This document shows positions 1 through 5,190 of a DNA stretch of 5,190 bases, piece by piece (the first letter of the stretch is position 1; every line of letters starts with the position of its first letter). A program made the translations under genes and the position numbers. The stretch is from JBEAUL01 sp041161475. Its GTDB lineage: Bacteria; Pseudomonadota; Gammaproteobacteria; UBA6186; Azoamicaceae. The notes beneath the pieces were generated by a model, which saw only the letters and a list, made by a program, of their open reading frames with translations, was not told the origin of the DNA and made no database searches. Where the stretch lies: NCBI GenBank assembly GCA_041161475.1, contig JBEAUL010000050.1:1-5190 (forward strand), read 5' to 3'.

Positions 1-2084
1 GCGATACGCACGCCCGTTTGGTCTGGCGTCATATGATACAATTCACGTAGATGCTTGTTTTCAAGGGTTTGAATTTTAATGGGGAGTTCCGGAAAGCCTT
101 GATAGTGATGGGATGAAAAGACCTCATGTAAAAAATGTTTTAAAATAGGGGCAGGGATAATGTACCCTAGGTTATCGGCAAACATGAGGCCCTGAAACGC
201 AACGCCGACCACTTTTCCATTTGAAAAGACGGGGCCTCCGCTGTTGCCAGGATTAATTGCGGCATCTATCTGCACCTGAAGCATGTCCACATTGCCAGTT
301 TCATAGGTTTCTACTTCAATGCGAGACACAATACCTTTGGTAACAGATATTTCGCTTCCTCCCATCGGAAAGCCAATGACCCTCACCTTATCTTGCAAGC
401 GAACCATATCACCAATGACAACCGGTTGAATGGCATTCAGAAATTCTTGATCAGACACCTTTAAAAGGGCTAAATCTGATTGATAACAGATAACGATCGC
501 TTCTGCAGAAAATTTTTTATTTTCATTCGCAATTTTAACTTGTATTCTTTTGCTGTCACTCACCACATGTGCGTTTGTGACAATGTATTTCTGATTTTCG
601 TGTTCTACGACAAACCCAGAGCCCGTGTGTTTGCTGGGAGAGGAACTTGTCCAGGGAGAGTCATAATCACCATACTGACTGGTGCTAAATACTTTGATCA
701 CCGATTTTTCAGGAATGTCTTTTTTATCGGATGTGATCACAGCGGGTCCTTGATAAGATTTTGTGAATAATAAGGGTTTTTTACATGTATTTTGTTCTTC
801 TGTCAGTTGTTCTTTTGTTTCACGGGTAGATGAGGTTGATTTTTTTTTGGTATTTAACTCATTGGGTTTCATCATTGCATGCTCCGCATTTGTTTTTTCG
901 TTCATAGTTAAAGAAGGAGAGGTATTGTGTCGAGTGAATTCAGAATGTTTAACCGGCATGGTGCTTATTGGGGCAATGTTATTCAGCACTTGGTAGGTAA
1001 TAGCGGTTCCTTGTGCCAAATCTGAGGCTTTCGGAAAAGGGGGGAAGGCTTGAAACGGATCAATCGATTGAAACAATCGTAAAAAACGTCCTTTTTCTTC
1101 CACAGATACCTCAAAATCAATGTGTTTTGCCAGTTCTGAATCCAGTAACATTTCAAAAGTAGAGCGAATTTGAATGATCGCATGTGGACGATTGAGCGCA
1201 AACCAGCGAGCCATGCGTTCTAACACCATCATACAAGTATTGCTCCACTTAGGGGCAGCCCCTAAATTATCCTGCCGTTGTGGATTGATGTGCATGGGTG
1301 TTAAGGAGTAGCCATATAAATGTAGCCATTCGGGTCTTGTTTGGCTTTTAAACAAGTCTTTTAAGGGGGCAGAAATGGCTTTTGTAAATTTATCCCGAAT
1401 ATCGGCATCTAACTCTTCCTGATATTCGTCTAAAAAGGCTGCATAAGCATCACAGGCAGATTCTCCCATCACGGTATTTTGATCGGGGTTTCTGTTTTTA
1501 ATTTCATTACGCATACGAATAGACTCAGGTTCTATTTTAAGCCATTCTCCGCCTTTTACGATTGTTTTTAAAGTATCTTTTTCTTTTTCGAAGGCAGTAT
1601 TATGATCCTCTTTTAAGTCCGTATTCCAAAAGCGTGTGGGCTCCGTTCTGCCTGTCCAAAAAGGCTCTTCCCGGTTTTTTGGGGGAGGGGAAAAGCAGGC
1701 AATTCTATGGGTTGCGCCATGCGGGTCATCGAAGGCGACATCGATAAAGCGTGTGGCATAGTACCGTGTGCCATCGGGACTATGGGCGCGATATCGGCGC
1801 ATCCCAAAACGCTCAATGGCTTCAACATCCTGTAATGGCCGAATTTTTGGATCTCTGGGATTACTACTGATTGGAATATTGTATTGACGTATTATTTCGC
1901 ATCCTAAGCTTTTATCTTGTGTGATCAAGCCGTGTCCTATTTTTGCACTATTTTTTAGATAACGATTGTGTTCATTTTCAAATAAATTAGCCAAATCTGT
2001 CGATTCAAAAGCACGTTCCAGCGTGGTTTCAGTTGAGGGTGTATCAATAGGGGACATTGTAGACGAAGAAGAGACACGTTTCAT
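1..2084 (-). CDS. Deg9-like trypsin-fold serine protease with large N-terminal extension (partial, 3' end outside window)
   Basis: The frame is open from an ATG at 2084 (AAGGA ribosome site at 2093-2097, 8-nt spacing) to the window edge, giving about 694 residues. Residues ~461-655 form an HtrA/Deg (S1C) protease domain: TNAHVV with His506, SDLALL with Asp537 and NPGNSGGPVF with Ser615. The spacings are close to those of DegP, so the enzyme should be active. From ~660 a PDZ begins (IQTLENKHLRELYHM..TGV), resembling plant and bacterial Deg9-type PDZ1 more than DegP/DegQ. Residues 1-375 match no family I recognise with confidence. They contain RPEWLH (His255), NLGAAP (Asn273) and NTCMMVLE (Asn282), reminiscent of HNH/beta-beta-alpha-metal nucleases. 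Residues ~376-450 are a polar Ser/Thr/Lys/Glu linker. The N-terminus is polar with no signal peptide, unlike periplasmic HtrA, so it is either cytoplasmic or exported by a specialised system. The protease call is firm. The N-terminal role and native substrate are unknown. Confidence 0.93.
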   Translation of the reverse strand, partial: MKRVSSSSTMSPIDTPSTETTLERAFESTDLANLFENEHNRYLKNSAKIGHGLITQDKSLGCEIIRQYNIPISSNPRDPKIRPLQDVEAIERFGMRRYRAHSPDGTRYYATRFIDVAFDDPHGATHRIACFSPPPKNREEPFWTGRTEPTRFWNTDLKEDHNTAFEKEKDTLKTIVKGGEWLKIEPESIRMRNEIKNRNPDQNTVMGESACDAYAAFLDEYQEELDADIRDKFTKAISAPLKDLFKSQTRPEWLHLYGYSLTPMHINPQRQDNLGAAPKWSNTCMMVLERMARWFALNRPHAIIQIRSTFEMLLDSELAKHIDFEVSVEEKGRFLRLFQSIDPFQAFPPFPKASDLAQGTAITYQVLNNIAPISTMPVKHSEFTRHNTSPSLTMNEKTNAEHAMMKPNELNTKKKSTSSTRETKEQLTEEQNTCKKPLLFTKSYQGPAVITSDKKDIPEKSVIKVFSTSQYGDYDSPWTSSSPSKHTGSGFVVEHENQKYIVTNAHVVSDSKRIQVKIANENKKFSAEAIVICYQSDLALLKVSDQEFLNAIQPVVIGDMVRLQDKVRVIGFPMGGSEISVTKGIVSRIEVETYETGNVDMLQVQIDAAINPGNSGGPVFSNGKVVGVAFQGLMFADNLGYIIPAPILKHFLHEVFSSHHYQGFPELPIKIQTLENKHLRELYHMTPDQTGVRI

Positions 2085-2147
2085 ATCAAAAATCCTTTTT
2101 AAAAGAAAAATGCAGGCGTGTGCTAACGGACTAAATACGTTTACTCC

Positions 2148-2176
2148 ATAATACTTTAGTCAGTGTGCTGTTTTAA
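2148..2176 (-). promoter_or_regulatory. candidate proximal sigma-70 promoter of the Deg9-like protease gene
   Basis: On the minus strand TTAAAA (2176-2171) and TATTAT (2153-2148) are separated by exactly 17 bases, matching the -35 and -10 consensus at 4/6 and 5/6. Transcription would start near 2141, leaving a leader of roughly 57 nt before the ATG at 2084. This is a pattern match in an AT-rich gap and is not proven. Confidence 0.4.
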
Positions 2177-2257
2177 GTTAGATATACTCGGTGTTTAGAT
2201 CTCCTTAGCATAAGCGATTTTTTAAATAAAAAATGTGACGCAGAACAATACCATTTT

Positions 2258-2286
2258 ACCGTATCAATAATTTTTTTTACTGTCAA
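2258..2286 (-). promoter_or_regulatory. candidate distal promoter of the Deg9-like protease gene
   Basis: A perfect minus-strand TTGACA (2286-2281) is followed after 17 bases by TACGGT (2263-2258). The -10 is poor (three consensus positions), so this may be weak or activator-dependent. It would give a leader of about 165 nt. It lies next to the inverted repeat at 2293-2324, so a protein bound there could affect it. Confidence 0.3.
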
Positions 2287-2292
2287 CCGTTT

Positions 2293-2324
2293 TGTGTAAA
2301 AAACGAGTACACTGTTTTTACACA
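2293..2324. repeat. inverted repeat in the protease/yheT divergent gap (possible operator)
   Basis: TGTGTAAAAAAC (2293-2304) is the reverse complement of GTTTTTACACA (2314-2324) apart from one extra A, around a 9-nt centre. A second, nested palindrome CACTGT (2310-2315) / ACAGTG (2322-2327) shares the right arm. The repeat sits about 48-79 bp upstream of the yheT start and just upstream of the distal protease promoter candidate. That position suits an operator or an attenuating hairpin. No known regulator's consensus was recognised. Confidence 0.4.
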
Positions 2325-2371
2325 GTGCTAGAAAACAGGATTGATATTTTTTTGAGTAAAGAAAATTCATA

Positions 2372-3340
2372 GTGAATAAGATGGTTAAAAAAAATAGTTT
2401 TAAAGCCCCTTGGTGGTTAGCAAATCCACATCTACAAACGGTGTGGGGTGCTTTGTTTCGGCGTAAGCCTTTATTGGATTTACAAGAAGAAAGAATCGAA
2501 TTACCCGATGGTGATTTTTTAGATTTAGTGTGGACAAGGTCAAAGACCAATGCGCCTATCGTGATTATTTTGCATGGTTTAAATGGCAGTGTTCACTCTA
2601 GATATGCAATGGGCATATTACAAGCAATCCAACAACGCGGTTTAAGGGGGTTGCTGATCCACTTTAGAGGATGTAGTGGTACGTTGAATCGTCTACCACG
2701 AGCCTATCATTCGGGTGAGACGGGTGACTTAGCGCAAATCGTCAAATTATTGCAGATGCGAGAACCAAACACCCCATTATATGCAGTGGGTTATTCTTTG
2801 GGTGGCAATGTGCTACTAAAATGGTTGGGTGAAACAGGTCGAAGTAATCCCTTACGTGCTGCGGTAGCGGTATCAGTCCCTTTTGATCTGGCCAAGGCGG
2901 CCGATCAACTGAACACCGGCTTTTCTCGTTTATACCAATGGTGGCTAGTCAGGGGACTGAAACAATTCCATCAACGAAAATTTAAAGGGCATCCATTAGA
3001 GAACGCCTTTCCTAATGTCGAAAAGATGAAGACTTTTTGGGAATTTGATGATCGGGTGACAGCGCCTTTACATGGTTTTTCGGGTGCTGAAGCGTACTAC
3101 AGAGAGTCCAGTTCTCGTCAGTATTTAAAAAATATTGGTATCCCAACGGTATTGATTCAGGCCAAAGACGATCCTTTTTTACCTGTCTCTGGATTACCAG
3201 AAAAAAGTGAATTATCTGACTTTGTTTCGATGGCATTATCTGAACAAGGGGGGCATGTTGGATTCATTCAAGGAAAATTTCCTTGGCGTGCCGAGTATTG
3301 GCTAGATAATCAAATTATCGAGTATCTGTTGCGTCAGTGA
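2372..3340 (+). CDS. yheT: YheT-family alpha/beta hydrolase
   Basis: This 322-residue protein is a clear member of the YheT/ABHD1-3 group (COG0429), cytosolic alpha/beta hydrolases thought to act as esterases or lipases; the physiological substrate is not established. Visible features in order are NPHLQTVWGALFRR (18-31), LPDGDFLDL (44-52), oxyanion-region HGLNGS (68-73), HFRGCSG (97-103), YHSGETGD (112-119), nucleophile elbow GYSLGG with Ser142, KDDPFLP with the acid at Asp266/267, and GGHVGF with the catalytic His295. The triad is complete and the length is close to E. coli YheT (about 340). The start is GTG at 2372; an in-frame TAA at 2357 blocks earlier starts, and ATG at 2381 is the only close alternative. 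Neither has a strong Shine-Dalgarno, so three N-terminal residues are uncertain. The gene stands alone, convergent with dolP. Confidence 0.93.
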   Translation: MNKMVKKNSFKAPWWLANPHLQTVWGALFRRKPLLDLQEERIELPDGDFLDLVWTRSKTNAPIVIILHGLNGSVHSRYAMGILQAIQQRGLRGLLIHFRGCSGTLNRLPRAYHSGETGDLAQIVKLLQMREPNTPLYAVGYSLGGNVLLKWLGETGRSNPLRAAVAVSVPFDLAKAADQLNTGFSRLYQWWLVRGLKQFHQRKFKGHPLENAFPNVEKMKTFWEFDDRVTAPLHGFSGAEAYYRESSSRQYLKNIGIPTVLIQAKDDPFLPVSGLPEKSELSDFVSMALSEQGGHVGFIQGKFPWRAEYWLDNQIIEYLLRQ

Positions 3341-3351
3341 CCCTATTTTTG

Positions 3352-3954
3352 CTATTTTTCGACGGTTTCAAACATTTTGATAATGCTGTTTACGCCCTTA
3401 ATACTTTTAGCAATATCAATAACCTGTTCTTCTTCAGCTGGGGTTAACAATCCCATCAGATACAGAGTACCGTTTTCAGTAATCACTTTTACTTGCGTTG
3501 GATGAATATTTTTACTGGAAACCAGACGCGCCTTCATTTGTGTAGAAATCCAGGTATCTTGTCCACGTTGCTTAATTGAAATGGGCTTTTCAACCGTGAT
3601 TTCATTGTAAACAGTGCGTACTTTTGGAATGCCGTCTACGGCATGCTCAGCATCCAGCTTAAGCGCTTCTGTAGGAGCTTGTCCCACCAGCAATAATACA
3701 TTATTGTAGGATACGGCGGTAATGTGTGCTTCTTTCCAAAGCGCGCTATTGCTACTTAAGGCATGAAACGCTTTGATCTCAATCCCTTTGTCATCCACAA
3801 TGGTACCAGAGGTTCTTCTGTCTGAAACCATAACGGCACCCGTGGCTGCACCAGAGACAAACAGCGGTGCGCAACAAGAAGACAGTAAAGCCATACTAGT
3901 AAAAATACCAGTGACAAAAATCGCTGTGCGAAAGGTAAACTGAAAACGTAACAT
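3352..3954 (-). CDS. dolP: DolP (YraP)-type outer-membrane BON-domain lipoprotein
   Basis: This 200-residue protein has the DolP architecture. There is a signal peptide with a hydrophobic core (~10-24) and lipobox LSSC, giving lipidation at Cys27. A short Ala/Gly/Val-rich stretch leads to DRRTSGTIVDD (45-55). BON1 spans ~55-122 (AHITAVSYNNVLLLVGQAP, VYNEI) and BON2 ~133-198 (DTWISTQMKARL, VKVITENGTLYLMGL). E. coli DolP has the same motifs and is 191 residues. DolP binds anionic phospholipid at the inner face of the outer membrane and supports envelope integrity and BAM function. The residue after Cys27 is another Cys, not Asp, consistent with Lol sorting to the outer membrane. The start ATG has an AGGGG-type ribosome site 6 nt upstream. 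It is not next to lpoA, yraN or diaA as in enterobacteria. It ends 11 bp from the convergent yheT stop, with no hairpin terminator visible. Confidence 0.93.
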   Translation of the reverse strand: MLRFQFTFRTAIFVTGIFTSMALLSSCCAPLFVSGAATGAVMVSDRRTSGTIVDDKGIEIKAFHALSSNSALWKEAHITAVSYNNVLLLVGQAPTEALKLDAEHAVDGIPKVRTVYNEITVEKPISIKQRGQDTWISTQMKARLVSSKNIHPTQVKVITENGTLYLMGLLTPAEEEQVIDIAKSIKGVNSIIKMFETVEK

Positions 3955-3988
3955 ACTAACCCCTACTCATCCGATACACCAATCTGGC

Positions 3989-4017
3989 TTGTAAATCTCA
4001 GTATATCATAGTAAACT
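3989..4017 (+). promoter_or_regulatory. candidate ssb promoter
   Basis: TTGTAA (3989-3994) and TAAACT (4012-4017) are separated by 17 bases, each matching the sigma-70 consensus at four of six positions. The leader to the ssb ATG would be about 44 nt. The element overlaps the dolP promoter candidate. No canonical LexA box (CTGT-N8-ACAG) is present in the 113-bp gap, so the SOS link known for E. coli ssb is not apparent here. Confidence 0.35.
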
Positions 4018-4030
4018 GGCGGGCATTCAA
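4000..4030 (-). promoter_or_regulatory. candidate dolP promoter, extended -10
   Basis: On the minus strand TGATATACT contains a TATACT -10 (4005-4000) preceded by TGn, an extended -10. The best -35, TTGAAT (4030-4025), lies at a long 19-base spacing, which an extended -10 can tolerate. The leader would be about 40 nt. It overlaps the candidate ssb promoter on the other strand. Confidence 0.4.
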
Positions 4031-4067
4031 TCCGTGTAAACAATTTAAAAAAATAAGTAGGTTAACT

Positions 4068-4547
4068 ATGTCTCGAGGGGTAAACAAAGTCATCATTGTT
4101 GGTAATTTGGGTGCGGATCCAGAAGTGCGTTATATGCCCAGCGGTGGCGCTGTAACCAATATTCGTGTGGCCACCAGTGAATCTTGGAAAGACAAACAAA
4201 CAGGTGAAACCCAAGAGCGTACAGAATGGCACCGCATTGTGCTATACAATCGCTTAGCCGAAATTGCAGCAGAATATTTACGTAAAGGTTCCAAGGTATT
4301 TATCGAGGGCTCTATTCGCACAAATAAATGGCAAGATCAAAACGGCCAAGATCGGTATACAACAGAAATTATTGCCAATGCCATGCAGTTGCTGGATTCT
4401 CGCGGTGGTAATACCGGTGGCAATGCTGGAGACATGGGCGGATATCAAGCGCCTTCCATCAAATCCGCGCCACAGTCTAACGCCTCTGCTGCTCGACAAG
4501 TACCTGTCCCAGCAGACCACGACGATCTAGATCAAATACCGTTTTAA
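4068..4547 (+). CDS. ssb: single-stranded DNA-binding protein SSB
   Basis: This 159-residue protein is nearly colinear with E. coli SSB. The OB fold covers ~1-112: SRGVNKVIIVGNLG at the start, PEVRYMPSGGAVTN, then SESWKDK with Trp40, TEWHRIVLY with His55 and Trp54, YLRKGSKVFIEG, and KWQDQNGQDRYTTE with Trp88. These aromatic residues stack on ssDNA in the tetramer. A Gly/Ser/Ala/Gln-rich disordered linker (~113-148) leads to the acidic tip DDLDQIPF (152-159), which docks replication and repair partners. It is slightly shorter than E. coli SSB (178 residues) because the linker is short. The start ATG is preceded by an AGTAGG ribosome site. ssb is transcribed alone, divergent from dolP, and closed by a terminator. 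Confidence 0.98.
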   Translation: MSRGVNKVIIVGNLGADPEVRYMPSGGAVTNIRVATSESWKDKQTGETQERTEWHRIVLYNRLAEIAAEYLRKGSKVFIEGSIRTNKWQDQNGQDRYTTEIIANAMQLLDSRGGNTGGNAGDMGGYQAPSIKSAPQSNASAARQVPVPADHDDLDQIPF

Positions 4548-4570
4548 TTGTTAGCAAAATAACTAATAAC

Positions 4571-4600
4571 AAAAAGCCCACTTGATGTGGGTTTTTTTTT
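4571..4600 (+). terminator. rho-independent terminator of ssb
   Basis: CCCAC (4577-4581), loop TTGAT, and GTGGG (4587-4591) are followed by nine T residues (4592-4600). An A-run at 4571-4575 lengthens the stem against the T-tract and gives a usable T-run on the minus strand too. It may therefore also stop transcripts arriving from the photolyase remnant at 4690. It begins 24 bp after the ssb stop. Confidence 0.85.
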
Positions 4601-4689
4601 GCTAAATTTTTGGAGGGTTAAATGCCATGATTTTATGATGTGACGATCGAAAAAGGTAAAAGATGTGTTATTTCTTAATTGTTTCGCAT

Positions 4690-4923
4690 TTATAAATTGT
4701 TCTCTTCCATGCGCTTTAAAGTTTCAGAAGCTTTAACTCGAATGGCTTTTTGTTTTGTTGGGTCAAATTTTTCCCATACGGTGTAAATATAAGCAATTCG
4801 AGGGTTTTTATCGAGTTTTTTGCGATTTCGAACTAAAAAGTCCCAATAAAGCGCATTAAACGGACAAGCTTTTTCACCCACGAGTTCGTTTGGATCGAAG
4901 GGACAATGTTGGCAAAAGTTACT
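4690..4923 (-). pseudogene. 3' remnant of an iron-sulfur photolyase/cryptochrome (FeS-BCP, PhrB/CryB-like)
   Basis: Seventy-seven in-frame codons before a TAA encode the C-terminal end of the bacterial cryptochrome and (6-4) photolyase family, in which FAD repairs UV lesions or senses light. The fragment starts SNFCQHC, continues VGEKACPFNALYWDF, then KLDKNPRIAYIYTVWEKFD. Cysteines 4, 7 and 20 keep the C-x2-C-x12-C spacing of three of the four [4Fe-4S] ligands in PhrB and CryB. Directly upstream is an in-frame TGA (4926-4924), and the expected INRMS-type sequence is absent. The antenna domain, most of the FAD domain and the fourth Cys are missing, leaving about 77 of the roughly 500 residues usual for the family. 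A GTG at 4881 is the only in-frame start of note and would begin after two of the cysteines, so a functional product is unlikely. The frame has no internal stop, suggesting fairly recent loss. Confidence 0.85.
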
Positions 4924-5190
4924 TCACTGGTTGCATACAGTTTGCTCGCCTAGAACAAGAAAATCAACGACTTAAACGCGAAAATCGTGAGCTTTTGGAG
5001 TAGTGTGTCGTTTGCCAGTATAATGCTCATATACATGGCATCGGCGAACGTGAGTTAAATAGGGCGTTTCGGGGACTTGATAGGAGCAGGACGGATTGAC
5101 ATGGTTCATGTTTCTTTATAATGAATATATGTCGCTAACGGATTTTCGTTAGTAGCTGTAAAAAATCTGAATTCTACAATTAGATTATTG
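4924..5190. other. unassigned region beyond the photolyase breakpoint
   Basis: No confident gene is present. Besides the coiled-coil fragment it holds a 45-codon minus-strand frame (5109-4972) containing ETPYLTHVRRC and YEHYTGK, which faintly recalls the N-terminal TPYYH..SRCVRR stretch of some REP-associated (COG1943) transposases. It also holds a hairpin-capable CTAACG (5135-5140) / CGTTAG (5147-5152) with a 6-nt loop, and a plus-strand promoter-like pair TTGGAG (4995-5000) and TATAAT (5019-5024) at 18-base spacing that leads to no open frame. The mixture suggests decayed mobile or rearranged DNA. Confidence 0.3.
4929..5003 (+). pseudogene. possible fragment encoding a coiled-coil C-terminus (IS3 OrfA-like?)
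   Basis: Read on the plus strand, the sequence encodes IQFARLEQENQRLKRENREL followed by LE and a TAG at 5001-5003. This is a strongly heptad-like Leu/Glu/Asn/Arg run. Such tails occur at the end of IS3-family OrfA transposases and in other coiled-coil proteins, but the usual ILKKA continuation is missing. No start codon or upstream domain belongs to it. Its frame runs back directly into antisense photolyase sequence, so it would begin at the breakpoint near 4925-4930. It may be a chance reading. Confidence 0.25.

Noticed and set aside
480..996. Two plus-strand open frames with hydrophobic stretches
   Set aside because: They lie antisense to the protease domain and linker, whose minus-strand frame has recognisable catalytic motifs. 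They are shadows.
2198..2203. Perfect minus-strand AAGGAG ribosome-site-like sequence in the gap
   Set aside because: No ATG, GTG or TTG start lies at a usable distance downstream, so it does not define a gene.
2217..2237. AT-only palindrome ATTTTTT-AAAT-AAAAAAT as a terminator
   Set aside because: The stem has no GC pairs and no gene ends just upstream on either strand. Such runs are expected in this AT-rich gap.
2173..2550. 125-codon minus-strand frame across the divergent gap and yheT start
   Set aside because: It overlaps the clearly homologous yheT N-terminus in antisense, has no recognisable domain, and its gap portion is translated AT-rich sequence.
3341..3351. Bidirectional terminator between yheT and dolP
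   Set aside because: The 11-bp gap holds only a T-run and no stem. Termination of both convergent genes must rely on something else or on read-through.
3999..4018. SOS (LexA) box upstream of ssb
   Set aside because: The partial palindrome is CAGT-N12-ACTG with mismatched inner positions. It does not fit the LexA consensus CTGT-N8-ACAG.
4264..4530. Plus- and minus-strand frames within ssb
   Set aside because: They are alternative-frame and antisense shadows of an unambiguous SSB coding sequence.
4972..5109. 45-codon minus-strand small gene starting at ATG 5109
   Set aside because: The ribosome site is weak, the promoter-like TATAAA is too close to the ATG, and the resemblance to transposase N-termini is faint. 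It is kept only as a hypothesis, not annotated as a gene.

Overview
The window looks like a piece of chromosome from an AT-rich gammaproteobacterium. The markers are a DolP/YraP-type two-BON lipoprotein, a YheT-type hydrolase close to the enterobacterial form, and an SSB almost colinear with E. coli SSB. Low GC and a large multidomain, Deg9-like protease without a signal peptide fit an intracellular lineage such as the Legionellales. That placement is inference, not shown by any single marker.

Layout. Positions 1-2084 (minus) hold the first ~694 codons of a large protein that runs off the left edge. It has an N-terminal region of unknown family with an HNH/beta-beta-alpha-metal-nuclease-like signature, then a Ser/Thr/Lys-rich linker, a trypsin-like HtrA/Deg protease domain with an intact His-Asp-Ser triad, and the beginning of a PDZ domain. 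Positions 2085-2371 are a divergent regulatory gap with candidate promoters and a good inverted repeat. A YheT-family alpha/beta hydrolase follows (2372-3340, plus). Its stop lies 11 bp from the stop of a convergent dolP gene (3352-3954, minus). dolP and ssb (4068-4547, plus) diverge from a 113-bp gap in which their candidate promoters overlap. A hairpin/T-tract terminator closes ssb.

The right end is disrupted. Positions 4690-4923 (minus) encode only the last 77 codons of a photolyase/cryptochrome of the iron-sulfur (FeS-BCP/PhrB/CryB) type, with three of the four cluster cysteines still in place. Homology stops abruptly at an in-frame TGA. Beyond the break, the opposite strand carries a short coiled-coil-coding tail and the rest is unassigned. 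This looks like a deletion or mobile-element scar.

The genes do not form one pathway. They are mostly single-gene units in alternating orientation: envelope maintenance (DolP), DNA maintenance (SSB, and formerly a photolyase), a probable esterase (YheT) and one unusual protease. The most interesting object is the protease with its nuclease-like N-terminal extension.
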